64,000 nucleotides of DNA, taken from Sneathiella litorea. GTDB taxonomy: Bacteria; Pseudomonadota; Alphaproteobacteria; Sneathiellales; Sneathiellaceae. Both the position numbers and the translations under genes were made by a program. Below, in pieces: positions 51,872 through 60,149 of the stretch. The notes below the pieces were generated by a model. The model was not told where the DNA came from, did no database searches, and saw only the letters and a program-made list of their open reading frames with translations. The stretch's first letter is position 1. The number at the start of each line of letters is the position of its first letter. The stretch is taken from assembly GCF_009882915.1 (NCBI RefSeq), contig NZ_WTUW01000002.1, forward strand, positions 1,179,874-1,243,873. Reading direction: 5' to 3'.

Positions 51872-51888
51872 CACATATTATTTATGTG
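51872..51888 (+). terminator. Weak hairpin after the TetR-type gene
   Basis: CACATA pairs with TATGTG around TTATT, 20 bases past the stop, followed by AT-rich sequence (GTTAAATTATTTTA). It may be a weak terminator. The rest of the 300-base gap to 52153 is AT-rich, with a TATTAT...ATAATA inverted repeat at 52033-52052, and has no other feature I can name. Confidence 0.35.
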
Positions 51889-52152
51889 GTTAAATTATTT
51901 TACAAAACAAACAAGAAAATAATGTTGCACTCCCCACAAAATTCCCTATATCTAATGTCAGTATGACAGGGATCTTCCCTTTCATATTGTTGAAGGCATG
52001 GTAGTGGCAAATTAGCGTCTAGCAATTGTTGTTATTATATAAAATGATAATATAGGCCGTTGATTGCTGGGCCGAAGTATGGCTAAACTAAAGGCATTGG
52101 CGGGATTCAGAACGATACTCTCCCCCTCTTTTGCACAACGCGGGTAAGAAAG

Positions 52153-54018
52153 TTGAACGAACTAAAAATCAAGACGGACCCAGTTCCGAGGAAAGAAATA
52201 TCTTCTGTCGTTATTCGGTTCGCGGGTGACTCAGGTGATGGCATTCAAATCACCGGCAGCCGGTTTACTGATACAACAGCACTGGCTGGTAACGATCTTG
52301 CTACCTTTCCTGATTTCCCAGCTGAAATTCGTGCCCCAATCGGAACGACCTTCGGTGTCTCTGCTTTTCAGATCAATTTCGGCTCACGACGGATTGAAAC
52401 GGCAGGCGATGACCCCGATGTCCTTGTCGCCCTGAACCCAGCGGCTCTAATGGTCAACATCGCCCGCCTAAAGCCTGGCGGGATGATCATTGTTGATAGT
52501 GGCACATTTACGGACCGCAATCTGAAGAAGGCTGGGTATATCAATAATCCGCTCGATGATCACTCTCTGGAAGCTTATACAGTTCTGGATATCAATATCA
52601 CGAAACTCGTGCTTGAGGCGGTCAAGGAGTTCGGTCTTTCCCAGAAAGAAGGCTTACGCTGTAAAAACTTCTGGGTTCTTGGCCTGGCTTACTGGATTTA
52701 TGGTCGTGATCGCAGTGACACAATAGACTGGCTCAAGCGTAAATTCGCTAAGCGCCCGGACATTGCGGATGCGAATATCGCCGCGTTGAATGCGGGCCAC
52801 ATTTATGGTGAAGCTTCAGAGGTTGCAGGACTAACGCAACTTTATGCAATCCCTCCCGCAACGATGCCTCACGGTCTCTATCGTACCGTCACTGGCGGCG
52901 AAGCTCTTGCCTGGGGATTGGTTGCTGGGGCGGAGCTGGCAAATCTGAAAATATTTTTTGGGTCTTACCCTATTACCCCTGCATCTCCCGTGCTGCATTC
53001 ACTTGCGAAGATGAAACAATTCGGCGTCAAAACCTTTCAGGCCGAAGATGAAATCGCCGCGATCTGTTCTGCAATTGGTGCCTCCTATGCTGGTTCGCTT
53101 GGCATTACGTCTTCTTCTGGCCCGGGCATCGCCCTGAAAGGTGAAGCCATTGGCCTTGCCATTTCAACGGAACTGCCACTGATTATATTGAATTCGCAGC
53201 GGGCCGGCCCATCGACCGGCCTCCCGACGAAAACCGAGCAGTCTGATCTTTATCAGGCCGTATATGGTCGCAATGGCGACGCACCACTTGTGGTTTTGGC
53301 TACACATGGCCCATCGGACTGTTTTGAAGTCGCGATCGAAGCCTGCCGTCTTGCCACCAAGTACATGACGCCCGTTATGCTGCTAACAGACGGTTATATT
53401 GGCAATGCGGCGGAACCCTGGCTGATCCCGAGTATTGAAGATCGGGAGCCATTCCCGGTAACGTTTGAAACGAATGCGGAGGGCTTTGAGCCGTTTAAAC
53501 GCAACCCCGAGACGCTGGCGCGGCATTGGGCCGTTCCAGGAACGCCCGGGCTTGAGCATCGCATTGGCGGGATTGAGAAAGAAGATGGTTCGGGTAATAT
53601 ATCTTACGAACCCGCCAATCATCAGAAAATGACCGATCTGCGACGGGACAAGATACTTAATATCGCGAATGATATTCCCGAGCAAACTGTTGAAAATGGA
53701 GCGTCGAGCGGTAAATTAGCAATTGTCGGATGGGGATCGACATATGGCCCGATTAGCCGCGCTGTCGACAACAAGTTATCGGAAGGCAAGGAAGTCTCGC
53801 ATATACATTTACGCCACATTTGGCCCCTACCGCGAAACTTAGGCGACCTGCTTCGCGGATTTGATAAGGTTATCGTACCGGAAATGAATGACGGACAACT
53901 CAAAACAGTACTGCGCGATCAATATCTGATTGCCGCGCAACCTTTGACCAAGGTAACCGGCCAGCCATTCAAAATTTCTGAAATTGAGCGTGCAATCGAT
54001 GCGGCGTTGGAGAATTGA
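52153..54018 (+). CDS. korA: 2-oxoacid:ferredoxin/acceptor oxidoreductase, alpha (gamma-fused) subunit
   Basis: This 621-residue subunit contains the gamma domain at its N-terminus (SSVVIRFAGDSGDGIQITGS, RAPIGTTFGVSAFQINFGS) fused to the pyrimidine-binding alpha domain (SYPITPASPVLHSLAKMKQ, then ITSSSGPGIALKGEAIGLA and NSQRAGPSTGLPTKTEQSDL). With KorB it oxidatively decarboxylates 2-oxoglutarate or a similar 2-oxoacid to acyl-CoA, reducing ferredoxin. The start is a TTG, because the next ATG is too far inside. The stop is one base before the korB start, so the subunits are made together. Confidence 0.9.
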   Translation: MNELKIKTDPVPRKEISSVVIRFAGDSGDGIQITGSRFTDTTALAGNDLATFPDFPAEIRAPIGTTFGVSAFQINFGSRRIETAGDDPDVLVALNPAALMVNIARLKPGGMIIVDSGTFTDRNLKKAGYINNPLDDHSLEAYTVLDINITKLVLEAVKEFGLSQKEGLRCKNFWVLGLAYWIYGRDRSDTIDWLKRKFAKRPDIADANIAALNAGHIYGEASEVAGLTQLYAIPPATMPHGLYRTVTGGEALAWGLVAGAELANLKIFFGSYPITPASPVLHSLAKMKQFGVKTFQAEDEIAAICSAIGASYAGSLGITSSSGPGIALKGEAIGLAISTELPLIILNSQRAGPSTGLPTKTEQSDLYQAVYGRNGDAPLVVLATHGPSDCFEVAIEACRLATKYMTPVMLLTDGYIGNAAEPWLIPSIEDREPFPVTFETNAEGFEPFKRNPETLARHWAVPGTPGLEHRIGGIEKEDGSGNISYEPANHQKMTDLRRDKILNIANDIPEQTVENGASSGKLAIVGWGSTYGPISRAVDNKLSEGKEVSHIHLRHIWPLPRNLGDLLRGFDKVIVPEMNDGQLKTVLRDQYLIAAQPLTKVTGQPFKISEIERAIDAALEN

Positions 54019-54019
54019 G

Positions 54020-55036
54020 ATGAATGTTGCCGTTACAAAAGATAAATTGAAACCCGCAGATTTTGCGTCTGACCAGGAGGTACGCTGGTGCCCCGGTTGT
54101 GGCGACTATGCGATCCTGAAAGCAGTTCAAAGAACACTGCCCGATCTAGAAACGCTGAAAGAAAACTACGTTTTTGTCTCTGGTATCGGCTGTTCATCGC
54201 GGTTTCCCTATTACATGTCTACCTATGGGTTTCACACGATCCATGGCCGGGCACCTGCATTTGCAACAGGCATTAAAATTGCTAATCCGGAGCTGGACGT
54301 CTGGATGATTACCGGTGATGGTGACGGTTTCAGCATTGGCGGAAATCACATGCTGCATGTATTGCGCAGAAATGTCGATTTGCAGATCCTACTTTGCAAC
54401 AATGAAATTTATGGCCTGACGAAGGGACAATACTCCCCGACATCGGAAGTTGGCCTGCGCACCCCCTCCTCCCCGGACGGATCAGTCGATACGCCGTTAA
54501 AGCCGCTCGTATTTACGCTTGGTGCTGGCGCAAGATTTGCAGCTCGCGCCTATGACACGCAAAAGACACTTCCTGAAATACTGAAACGTGCCCATGCTCA
54601 TAAGGGAACGTCTTTGGTCGAGATTCTACAAAACTGTATTGTTTATAATGACGCAGTTTTTGATAATGTCCTGGCCCGGAATGTCGCCGCTGAAAAGCAA
54701 CTTCATGTAGAACATGGCAAGCCGATGTTATTTGGCGCTGAAATGAATAAAGGTATCCGGTTGAACACTCAATCCTTGACGTTGGAGGCTGTCACCATCG
54801 GCGAAAACGGGATTACGGAGAAAGATATCCTCGTTCATGACGAAACTAACCGGTCGCTCGCGACATTGATCGCTGATATGGACGGCCACGACCTGCCGGT
54901 CGCCTTTGGCGTCATTTACTGTAATCCGGCGGCAACATATGAAGCTGGAATAACGCAAAAGATCGAGGCTGCAGAAGCCGAGGGGACGCCATCTCTGGAT
55001 GCACTTTTGCGCCAAGGCCACACCTGGGAGGCTTAA
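54020..55036 (+). CDS. korB: 2-oxoacid:ferredoxin/acceptor oxidoreductase, beta subunit
   Basis: This 338-residue subunit binds thiamine diphosphate and one 4Fe-4S cluster. Cysteines are in WCPGCGDY, GIGCSSRFPYYM and ILQNCIVYND. The TPP motif is GDGDGFSIGGNH followed by NNEIYGLTKGQYSPTSE. The substrate-end loop is of the 2-oxoglutarate type, though pyruvate cannot be excluded. The ATG 54020 follows GGAGAATTGAG. A frame reaching back to 53984 exists but would overlap korA by 35 bases without a ribosome site. Confidence 0.9.
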   Translation: MNVAVTKDKLKPADFASDQEVRWCPGCGDYAILKAVQRTLPDLETLKENYVFVSGIGCSSRFPYYMSTYGFHTIHGRAPAFATGIKIANPELDVWMITGDGDGFSIGGNHMLHVLRRNVDLQILLCNNEIYGLTKGQYSPTSEVGLRTPSSPDGSVDTPLKPLVFTLGAGARFAARAYDTQKTLPEILKRAHAHKGTSLVEILQNCIVYNDAVFDNVLARNVAAEKQLHVEHGKPMLFGAEMNKGIRLNTQSLTLEAVTIGENGITEKDILVHDETNRSLATLIADMDGHDLPVAFGVIYCNPAATYEAGITQKIEAAEAEGTPSLDALLRQGHTWEA

Positions 55037-55062
55037 AACCGGTTCCAGTAATTTTAAAGGCA

Positions 55063-55095
55063 AAGGCTGGTCTATACTGACCGGCCTTTTCTTTG
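55063..55095 (+). terminator. Intrinsic terminator of the korAB operon
   Basis: AAGGCTGGTC pairs with GACCGGCCTT (one wobble) around TATACT and is followed by TTTTCTTT. It lies 27 bases past the korB stop and well before the DksA-type gene. Confidence 0.85.
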
Positions 55096-55127
55096 CATGC
55101 GGCTGGATAATGACGTAGCTTGTATTC

Positions 55128-55457
55128 ATGACAGAGAAAAGTCCGAAAGAAAGCCTGCTGGCTCGCCGGGAAAAGTTACTCGCTGTAATGAAATTAAATG
55201 CCGATGATAGCCGCCCTGTGGAACTGGACCAGACCCGATTAGGTCGGCTTTCCCGTATGGATGCGCTGCAAGGTCAGGCAATGGCGCAAGAGACAGAGCG
55301 ACGACGGAAGAACGAACTACAACGGATTGACGCAGCCCTGGTTCGCGTTGAAGAAGGTGACTATGGATATTGCGTCACCTGCGGCGAAGAAATCTCAGAA
55401 AAACGCCTTGCCCTAGACCCAAGCACACCGCTTTGCATTGATTGCGCAAGCGGGTAG
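55128..55457 (+). CDS. TraR/DksA-family zinc finger protein
   Basis: This 109-residue protein has an N-terminal helical coiled coil (LLARREKLLAVMKL, then LDQTRLGRLSRMDALQGQAMAQE and ERRRKNELQRIDAALVRVEEGDYG). The four-cysteine zinc finger is YCVTCGEEISEKRLALDP plus LCIDC. It lacks the two acidic tip residues in the usual DksA arrangement and is shorter than DksA (about 150), so it fits the short DksA-like group that can modulate RNA polymerase. It is separate from the kor operon because a terminator intervenes. Confidence 0.88.
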   Translation: MTEKSPKESLLARREKLLAVMKLNADDSRPVELDQTRLGRLSRMDALQGQAMAQETERRRKNELQRIDAALVRVEEGDYGYCVTCGEEISEKRLALDPSTPLCIDCASG

Positions 55458-55468
55458 CGACTTACGAT

Positions 55469-55756
55469 CTAGTCCTGCTTTTTAGAAGAGGAAGACATAC
55501 TCCGCCGACTTTTCCGCTGAAGATAGTTTAGGCCGAAAACAATCGCCCAGATAGGAATGACAATAACCGCTCCCAGCAGGATATAATCCGCCGCCCAGCG
55601 CACAGTATTAAGCGCCGTTGAGTAAATCTGCCCGATAGTTCCCGTCAGATCCTTCAACAGATCAAGCGGTGTAATATCAAACAAGGTTAGTCCCCAACCG
55701 ACAATAAAAGAGAAGACAACTAATTTTATAATCAGTGAGCCGATATTCTTTGGCAT
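55469..55756 (-). CDS. DUF6460-type small membrane protein
   Basis: This 95-residue protein has two strong hydrophobic segments, at about residues 6-26 (IGSLIIKLVVFSFIVGWGL) and 53-75 (ADYILLGAVIVIPIWAIVFG). The connecting stretch FDITPLDLLKDLTGTIGQIY resembles the DUF6460 family found in alphaproteobacteria. The C-terminal tail is basic then acidic and serine-rich. It converges on the DksA-like gene with a 12-base gap. Its function is unknown. Confidence 0.75.
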   Translation of the reverse strand: MPKNIGSLIIKLVVFSFIVGWGLTLFDITPLDLLKDLTGTIGQIYSTALNTVRWAADYILLGAVIVIPIWAIVFGLNYLQRKSRRSMSSSSKKQD

Positions 55757-55780
55757 TTAAAATCCTTAAATAAGTCGTAC

Positions 55781-55800
55781 AACGCTCTGTTCAGGGCGTT
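55781..55800. other. Small hairpin in the DUF6460-flbT gap
   Basis: AACGCTC pairs with GGGCGTT around TGTTCA (20 bases) just upstream of the minus-strand DUF6460 gene. No T run follows on either strand. It could be an operator or leader hairpin. The remaining sequence of the 215-base gap up to flbT shows no clear promoter. Confidence 0.3.
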
Positions 55801-55972
55801 CCAACATGAGTGATCATATAGTTTACCGCCAGCTCATGACCAGAAATTAATTACTCTTCACGTTAAAACGCCCGAAAATCAAATAATCCTGTATAAGAAT
55901 ACAATCCTATTTTGCACAATTTGTGACTATTGTTATAGTAGTCGGTGTGGTCCCTATCTGGAGACGAGTTCC

Positions 55973-56374
55973 ATGTCCTTAAAGTTTCGTATTCCCGTCG
56001 GCGAGAAAATTGTTGTCAATGGCGCTGTTCTGACAAACACCGGCAACAAAGCCATGCATTTTTCGCTGGAAAATGACGCATCTATCATGCGTGAAAGAGA
56101 CATTCTTCTTCCAGACGATGTCAAAACACCGCTGGAGAATGTTTATCTCTTCGTACAGCTGATGTATATCGAGCCTGGCAGTCACGACACGCATCACAAA
56201 AGCTTTCAGGACTCGGCACAGATAGCCTTTCTCTCTACCGCAGATAATGAGGAACGGAACCTGGTTTTTGAAGTAGTGGGCCTTGTTGGCGAGAAAAACT
56301 ATTATTCAGCCCTCAAACTGCTTCAAAAATATTTTAAAGCCATTGAATCAGCGGCGGAAGAATCTACTAAATAA
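55973..56374 (+). CDS. flbT: Flagellin synthesis regulator FlbT
   Basis: This 133-residue cytoplasmic protein fits FlbT along its whole length: SLKFRIPVGEKIVVNGAVLTN, then FSLENDASIMRERDILLPDDVKTPLENVYLFVQLMYIEPG and the helical end YYSALKLLQKYFKAI. In Caulobacter FlbT binds the 5' leader of flagellin mRNA and promotes its decay until the hook is complete. GGAG precedes the ATG. It is the first gene of the flagellin locus, 331 bases before flagellin 1, with flaF at the far end, which is the usual partner pair. Confidence 0.93.
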   Translation: MSLKFRIPVGEKIVVNGAVLTNTGNKAMHFSLENDASIMRERDILLPDDVKTPLENVYLFVQLMYIEPGSHDTHHKSFQDSAQIAFLSTADNEERNLVFEVVGLVGEKNYYSALKLLQKYFKAIESAAEESTK

Positions 56375-56667
56375 CCCGGCTATATCACACTGATCGGGGC
56401 ACTGATTCAGTCCTTTTATGCGCTTCAACCGGATAAAATTAGGCGCGCAGCCAAAAACATTCCTTACTTTTTCTAGAATAATCGATCCTTCCCAAGTTGC
56501 GGAAAATATCAGTTTTCCGGGCTTTCCGACGTCATATCCAACATCTTTAGAAACATTCACCAAGCTAAATGCAGCTAAAGAAATATGCATTAATCTTTTG
56601 TTAGGGTTTCAGAGAGATAGTCGTTTCACGGTTTCGAAGTAGACCGGGGCTCAAAAAGAGCTGATAC

Positions 56668-56681
56668 GTCGCAGATGCGAC
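56668..56681 (+). promoter_or_regulatory. Stem-loop in the flagellin 1 leader, candidate FlbT target
   Basis: GTCGCA-GA-TGCGAC is a perfect 6-base inverted repeat (in practice a 5-base stem with an AGAT loop), ending 25 bases before the flagellin ATG and just 10 before its ribosome site AAAGAGGA. In Caulobacter FlbT acts on a leader stem-loop of flagellin mRNA. The match of position and partner gene is suggestive; direct binding is inference. The remainder of the 56375-56667 stretch appears to be a long untranslated leader with no convincing gene. Confidence 0.45.
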
Positions 56682-56705
56682 AACTCTAGAAAGAGGAATT
56701 AAATT

Positions 56706-57515
56706 ATGGCTTCTATCAACACAAACTCTTCTTCCATGGCTGCTCTGCGTACTCTCAACATGACGCAGAACTCTCTCGGCAAAGTTCAATCTCAGCTCGA
56801 ATCCGGCTTGCGCGTCAGCAGCGCTAAAGATGCTCCCGCAACTTTCGTTATTGCCCAGGGCATGCGTGCTGATATCGGCGCTCTGAACGCCATTGATGAA
56901 GGTATCTCTTTCGGTCAGGCAACAATCGGCATGGCTATGGCTGGTGCAACGGCCATATCCGAACAGTTGACCACGCTGAAAGGTCTGTTTACTCAGGCTA
57001 AGAATGAAGGCCTCGACGGCGCTGTCATCCAGGGTCAGGTTACTGAAATTCTTGCTCAGATTGATGCAATTACCAGCACGTCTGCTTTCAACGGTGTGAA
57101 CCTTCTGACCGCGACTGCAACAACGCTTACCGTTGCAACAGGTCTTGGGGCGACAGACAACGTTACGTTTACCAACATAGACGTGACGTCAACTACAGGT
57201 CTTGCCCTGAATACGATTGATGCAACGGATACTGCAAACCTCGATACACATCTGGCCACCATTGATGCAGCAATTGGTACTATTGGTGGAGCATTGACCA
57301 GTATCGGTACTTTCTCCAGCCGCCTTGATGACCAGAGCGAATTTACCCAGCTTCTGGTTGACACCATGAAGGAAGGCCTTGGCGTTCTTGTCGATGCTGA
57401 TATGGCTGAAGTTTCCGCTGAACTGACAGCGCTTCAGACTAAAGAACAGCTCAACATCCAGTCACTAAGCATTGCGAATTCTGCGCCGCGGACAATTCTG
57501 GCATTGTTTCAGTAA
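56706..57515 (+). CDS. Flagellin (short type, D0/D1 only)
   Basis: This 269-residue flagellin has only the conserved core. The N-terminal D0/D1 helices (ASINTNSSSMAALRTLNMTQ, ending AFNGVNLL near 135) and the C-terminal D1/D0 helices (SRLDDQSEFTQLLVDTMKEG to LSIANSAPRTILALFQ) are joined by about 60 residues of T-, A- and D-rich linker. Surface domains D2/D3 are absent, as in many alphaproteobacteria. The ribosome site AAAGAGGA is strong. The protein is exported by the flagellar type III apparatus and assembles the filament. Confidence 0.95.
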   Translation: MASINTNSSSMAALRTLNMTQNSLGKVQSQLESGLRVSSAKDAPATFVIAQGMRADIGALNAIDEGISFGQATIGMAMAGATAISEQLTTLKGLFTQAKNEGLDGAVIQGQVTEILAQIDAITSTSAFNGVNLLTATATTLTVATGLGATDNVTFTNIDVTSTTGLALNTIDATDTANLDTHLATIDAAIGTIGGALTSIGTFSSRLDDQSEFTQLLVDTMKEGLGVLVDADMAEVSAELTALQTKEQLNIQSLSIANSAPRTILALFQ

Positions 57516-57532
57516 TAGTGATCTGAACTAAG

Positions 57533-57563
57533 AAAAGGCGGCCCTTTCGGGTCGCCTTTTTCG
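57533..57563 (+). terminator. Intrinsic terminator after flagellin 1
   Basis: AAGGCGGCCC pairs with GGGTCGCCTT (one wobble) around TTTC, followed by TTT. It is 18 bases past the stop. It should separate flagellin 1 from the DUF1217 gene, at least in part. Confidence 0.9.
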
Positions 57564-57631
57564 TTAACCTCCTGTTCACATTCTATCTGTTAGAATGAAC
57601 TAATTTAATTCATGAACCATCAGGTGTTGCC

Positions 57632-58417
57632 ATGCAAGTATCTGCAGATAGTTCGCTTCTTTGGTACAAGCTCGCCAATAGCTTAAAAGATTCGCATATG
57701 AAAGCGTTCGAGGCGCAGCCTACTACAACGCGCGACATGGCGAAATTCCAGGAACAGATTGGCGACATCAAATCTGTTGATGACTTGATGCAAAATCGCA
57801 CCGTTCTGACCATGGTTCTTTCTGCATTTCAGCTAGAAGGTGAAGTCGGCAAAACGGCGATGGTCAAGAAGATACTGACCGAGAATCCCGCTGATGAAGA
57901 TAGTTTAGTCAACAAGCTGGCTGAGCCGCGCTGGTCAAAACTGGCAAGCGCCCTCTATGGCTTGAATAGCGATCCTGACTTCTTTCAGAAACAATCCAAT
58001 GTCGATGCCATACTCACGGGGTACAAAACCAACGAGTTCGAGAAATTCGAGGGCGAGAATGCAGATGGCGTTCGAGAAGCTCTCTATTTTCAACGCTTGG
58101 CTAGCGACATCGAAACGCTACCACAGGTCATGGCAGATTCGACGTTAATGCATGTCGTACGGGTCAGCCTGGGATTGCCAGAGAGCTTTCAAAGTCTAGA
58201 GTATTCTCAGCAGAAAGATCGTCTCGAGAAGCAATTCAATGTTGAAGATCTGCAGGACCCGGAGAAGGTCGAGAAAATCATTCAACGGTTTCTGGTCTAT
58301 ACGGAAATCAACAATTCGGATCCCACTGCTAATCCAATGTTAGCTCTATTTAATCCGATCTCAACAAGTAACGAATATGTCGGTCCGACGCCGATCCAGA
58401 TAGATCTGTTTGTCTAA
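57632..58417 (+). CDS. DUF1217 flagellar-locus protein
   Basis: This 261-residue soluble protein shows the DUF1217 pattern. An alpha-helical N-terminal part begins QVSADSSLLWYKLANSLKDS. It is followed by DDLMQNRTVLTMVLSAFQLEGEVGKTAMVKKILTENPADEDSLVNKLAEPRW, and the closing region is YSQQKDRLEKQFNVEDLQDPEKVEKIIQRFLV. The family is found near flagellar genes of alphaproteobacteria, but its function is not established. It is located between the two flagellins, where a chaperone or filament-associated role could be imagined (inference). It is flanked by terminators on both sides, so it is a separate unit. Confidence 0.85.
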   Translation: MQVSADSSLLWYKLANSLKDSHMKAFEAQPTTTRDMAKFQEQIGDIKSVDDLMQNRTVLTMVLSAFQLEGEVGKTAMVKKILTENPADEDSLVNKLAEPRWSKLASALYGLNSDPDFFQKQSNVDAILTGYKTNEFEKFEGENADGVREALYFQRLASDIETLPQVMADSTLMHVVRVSLGLPESFQSLEYSQQKDRLEKQFNVEDLQDPEKVEKIIQRFLVYTEINNSDPTANPMLALFNPISTSNEYVGPTPIQIDLFV

Positions 58418-58548
58418 ACTTGTCGACATATGAATACCAGCCTTACCTATCCAAGTAGGGCAGATCTTTCTCATCTAAGAAATTTATGCCTATTCCTGGC
58501 AAGATGAGCACCATCCTTTCCTAGTAAAAATTGCAACAACACCACCCG

Positions 58549-58577
58549 AAACCCGCAGTTTTCTGCGGGTTTTTAAG
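58549..58577 (+). terminator. Intrinsic terminator after DUF1217
   Basis: AACCCGCAG pairs with CTGCGGGTT around TTTT, with T-rich continuation (TTTT, then AAG). It lies about 130 bases past the DUF1217 stop and immediately before the sigma-54 promoter of flagellin 2, insulating that promoter from read-through. Confidence 0.88.
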
Positions 58578-58578
58578 T

Positions 58579-58593
58579 TGGCACGACCCTTGC
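58579..58593 (+). promoter_or_regulatory. Sigma-54 (RpoN) promoter of flagellin 2
   Basis: TGGCACGACCCTTGC has the GG at -24 and GC at -12 with the required ten intervening bases and matches the consensus TGGCACG-N4-TTGC fully. Transcription would begin near 58605, leaving a leader of about 50 bases with the ribosome site CAGGAGAGA. No such element was found before flagellin 1, flbT, DUF1217 or flaF. Activator sites further upstream were not recognised. Confidence 0.88.
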
Positions 58594-58653
58594 TTCTGTA
58601 GTGCTGAGTGAATTTGCGTTTTTGGTGACGCAGGAAACTACAGGAGAGATATA

Positions 58654-59454
58654 ATGACTTCTTTTTCTATTAATACCAACGCGACGGCGATGGCAGCGCT
58701 TCGAACATTGTCCCTGACACAGTCAGCGCTAAGCCACACACAGCGCCAGGTCGAAACAGGTTTGAAAGTTGCCGAACCTAAAGACAACCCGGCATCCTTT
58801 ACAATCGCACAGGCGATGCGCGGCGACATCTCGGCCATGGACGCCATTGAAGAAGGCCTGACTTTCGGACAGGCAACGGTTAGCATGGCAAATGCAGGCG
58901 CGCTGCAGATTTCTAATATTGTTATCGATATCAACCAGAAAGTGACTCAAGCTTTTAACGATGGTCTTGATGTTACCGTGCTGCAGGAGGAAGTCGATGC
59001 CCTCCTTGCTCAGATTACGGCTGTTGTCGGTTCAAGTGTTTTTAACGGCGTCAACCTGATTGACGGTGTAAGTGCCGACCTAGACGTTTTGACAGGCCTC
59101 GGTGGTGTTACACAAACTATTGCCGCACAAGACCTGCGTTTGGCCACTTTGGGCCTGGTCGGGCTTGACCTGACGAACCCGGCGACCGCTCTCGCCGCAG
59201 TTGACGCCGCTGAAGTTATCATCGGCGATGTGATTACCACATTAGGTACCGCAGCGAATCGCCTCGACAGTCAGGCAGAATTTACCCAACTTTTAACGGA
59301 TAAGCTTAAAGAAGGCCTTGGTATCCTGGTTGATGCCAACCTTGCTGAAGCCAGTGCAGAGCTGCAAGCGCTACAGACCAAGGAACAGCTTGGCATCCAG
59401 TCACTTTCGATCGCCAACTCACGCCCTCAGTCAATTCTTCAACTTTTTCAGTAA
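58654..59454 (+). CDS. Flagellin (short type, D0/D1 only), sigma-54 controlled
   Basis: This 266-residue flagellin is a diverged paralogue of flagellin 1. The core helices are the same (SFSINTNATAMAALRTLSLTQ, then AFNDGLDVTVLQEEVDALLAQI; C-terminal NRLDSQAEFTQLLTDKLKEG to LSIANSRPQSILQLFQ). The linker of about 55 residues is less threonine-rich than in its neighbour. The strong ribosome site CAGGAGAG lies 8-10 bases before the ATG. It is likely co-transcribed with flaF, 69 bases downstream. Confidence 0.95.
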   Translation: MTSFSINTNATAMAALRTLSLTQSALSHTQRQVETGLKVAEPKDNPASFTIAQAMRGDISAMDAIEEGLTFGQATVSMANAGALQISNIVIDINQKVTQAFNDGLDVTVLQEEVDALLAQITAVVGSSVFNGVNLIDGVSADLDVLTGLGGVTQTIAAQDLRLATLGLVGLDLTNPATALAAVDAAEVIIGDVITTLGTAANRLDSQAEFTQLLTDKLKEGLGILVDANLAEASAELQALQTKEQLGIQSLSIANSRPQSILQLFQ

Positions 59455-59523
59455 TTAGTAAGAGTATCGTAAGGATTTTCGTAAATAGTAGATTTTACTA
59501 TCGAAAGTATATGAGAAGAAGAT

Positions 59524-59931
59524 ATGTCTGTAGCAGCTTACCAAAAAGCCAGTCAGAATTCCGAAGGGCCCCGTCAAACAGAATACCGGGCGTTCGCTAT
59601 ATTCACTCGTGCTATGGAAGAAGCTGACAGTAAAGATGATGCCATGGAAAGAATCCGGGCGGTTGCCAATAACCGACGGCTGTGGCTTACCATGCAAATG
59701 GATCTTCTGTCAGAGGAGAATGCTCTCCCCGACGACTTAAAGGGTCGGCTTCTCTCCATTGCATTCTGGGTTGGTCGCTATAGTCTACAGGCCATGAAAG
59801 GTGAAGCTTCAGTTGCTCCGCTTATCGCGGTGAACAAGCAGATCATGGACGGCATGAAACCTAAAGATCCGAAAAAAGCCTCGCAACCAAATTCCACGCA
59901 GCCCCAGCTGGGGACGAAATTATCCCTCTAG
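59524..59931 (+). CDS. flaF: Flagellin export/assembly regulator FlaF
   Basis: This 135-residue helical protein matches FlaF throughout: SVAAYQKASQNSEGPRQTEYRAFAIFTRAMEEA, NNRRLWLTMQMDLLSEENALPDDLKGRLLSIAFWVGRYSLQAM and APLIAVNKQIMDGM. The last 25 residues are a low-complexity tail of P, Q, S and K. FlaF acts opposite to FlbT and is required for flagellin synthesis and secretion in Caulobacter. It follows flagellin 2 by 69 bases without a terminator, so it probably shares the sigma-54 promoter. Confidence 0.92.
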   Translation: MSVAAYQKASQNSEGPRQTEYRAFAIFTRAMEEADSKDDAMERIRAVANNRRLWLTMQMDLLSEENALPDDLKGRLLSIAFWVGRYSLQAMKGEASVAPLIAVNKQIMDGMKPKDPKKASQPNSTQPQLGTKLSL

Positions 59932-60149
59932 GCCAGCCTCGCTGACATCTCACGAATGGACATCTGCAAAGCCGCAGCCAAATAGTTGTAGTGGAAACAA
60001 CAGGTTTCTTTAGTCCGGTAAGGTCAAAAATCCGTCATTTGCGCGGTAACACCCACTCAGCTGAACTTTGGCGTTCTTGAACCCTATCTCGATGAACTCA
60101 CAGCGTCTATACTCCGCAAAAGGTTAAACCTACGCGGGGTACGGAAGAT

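Noticed and set aside
56418-56642. Plus-strand 74-residue frame before flagellin 1
   Set aside because: It has low-grade composition, no clear ribosome site, and lies where a flagellin leader is expected.
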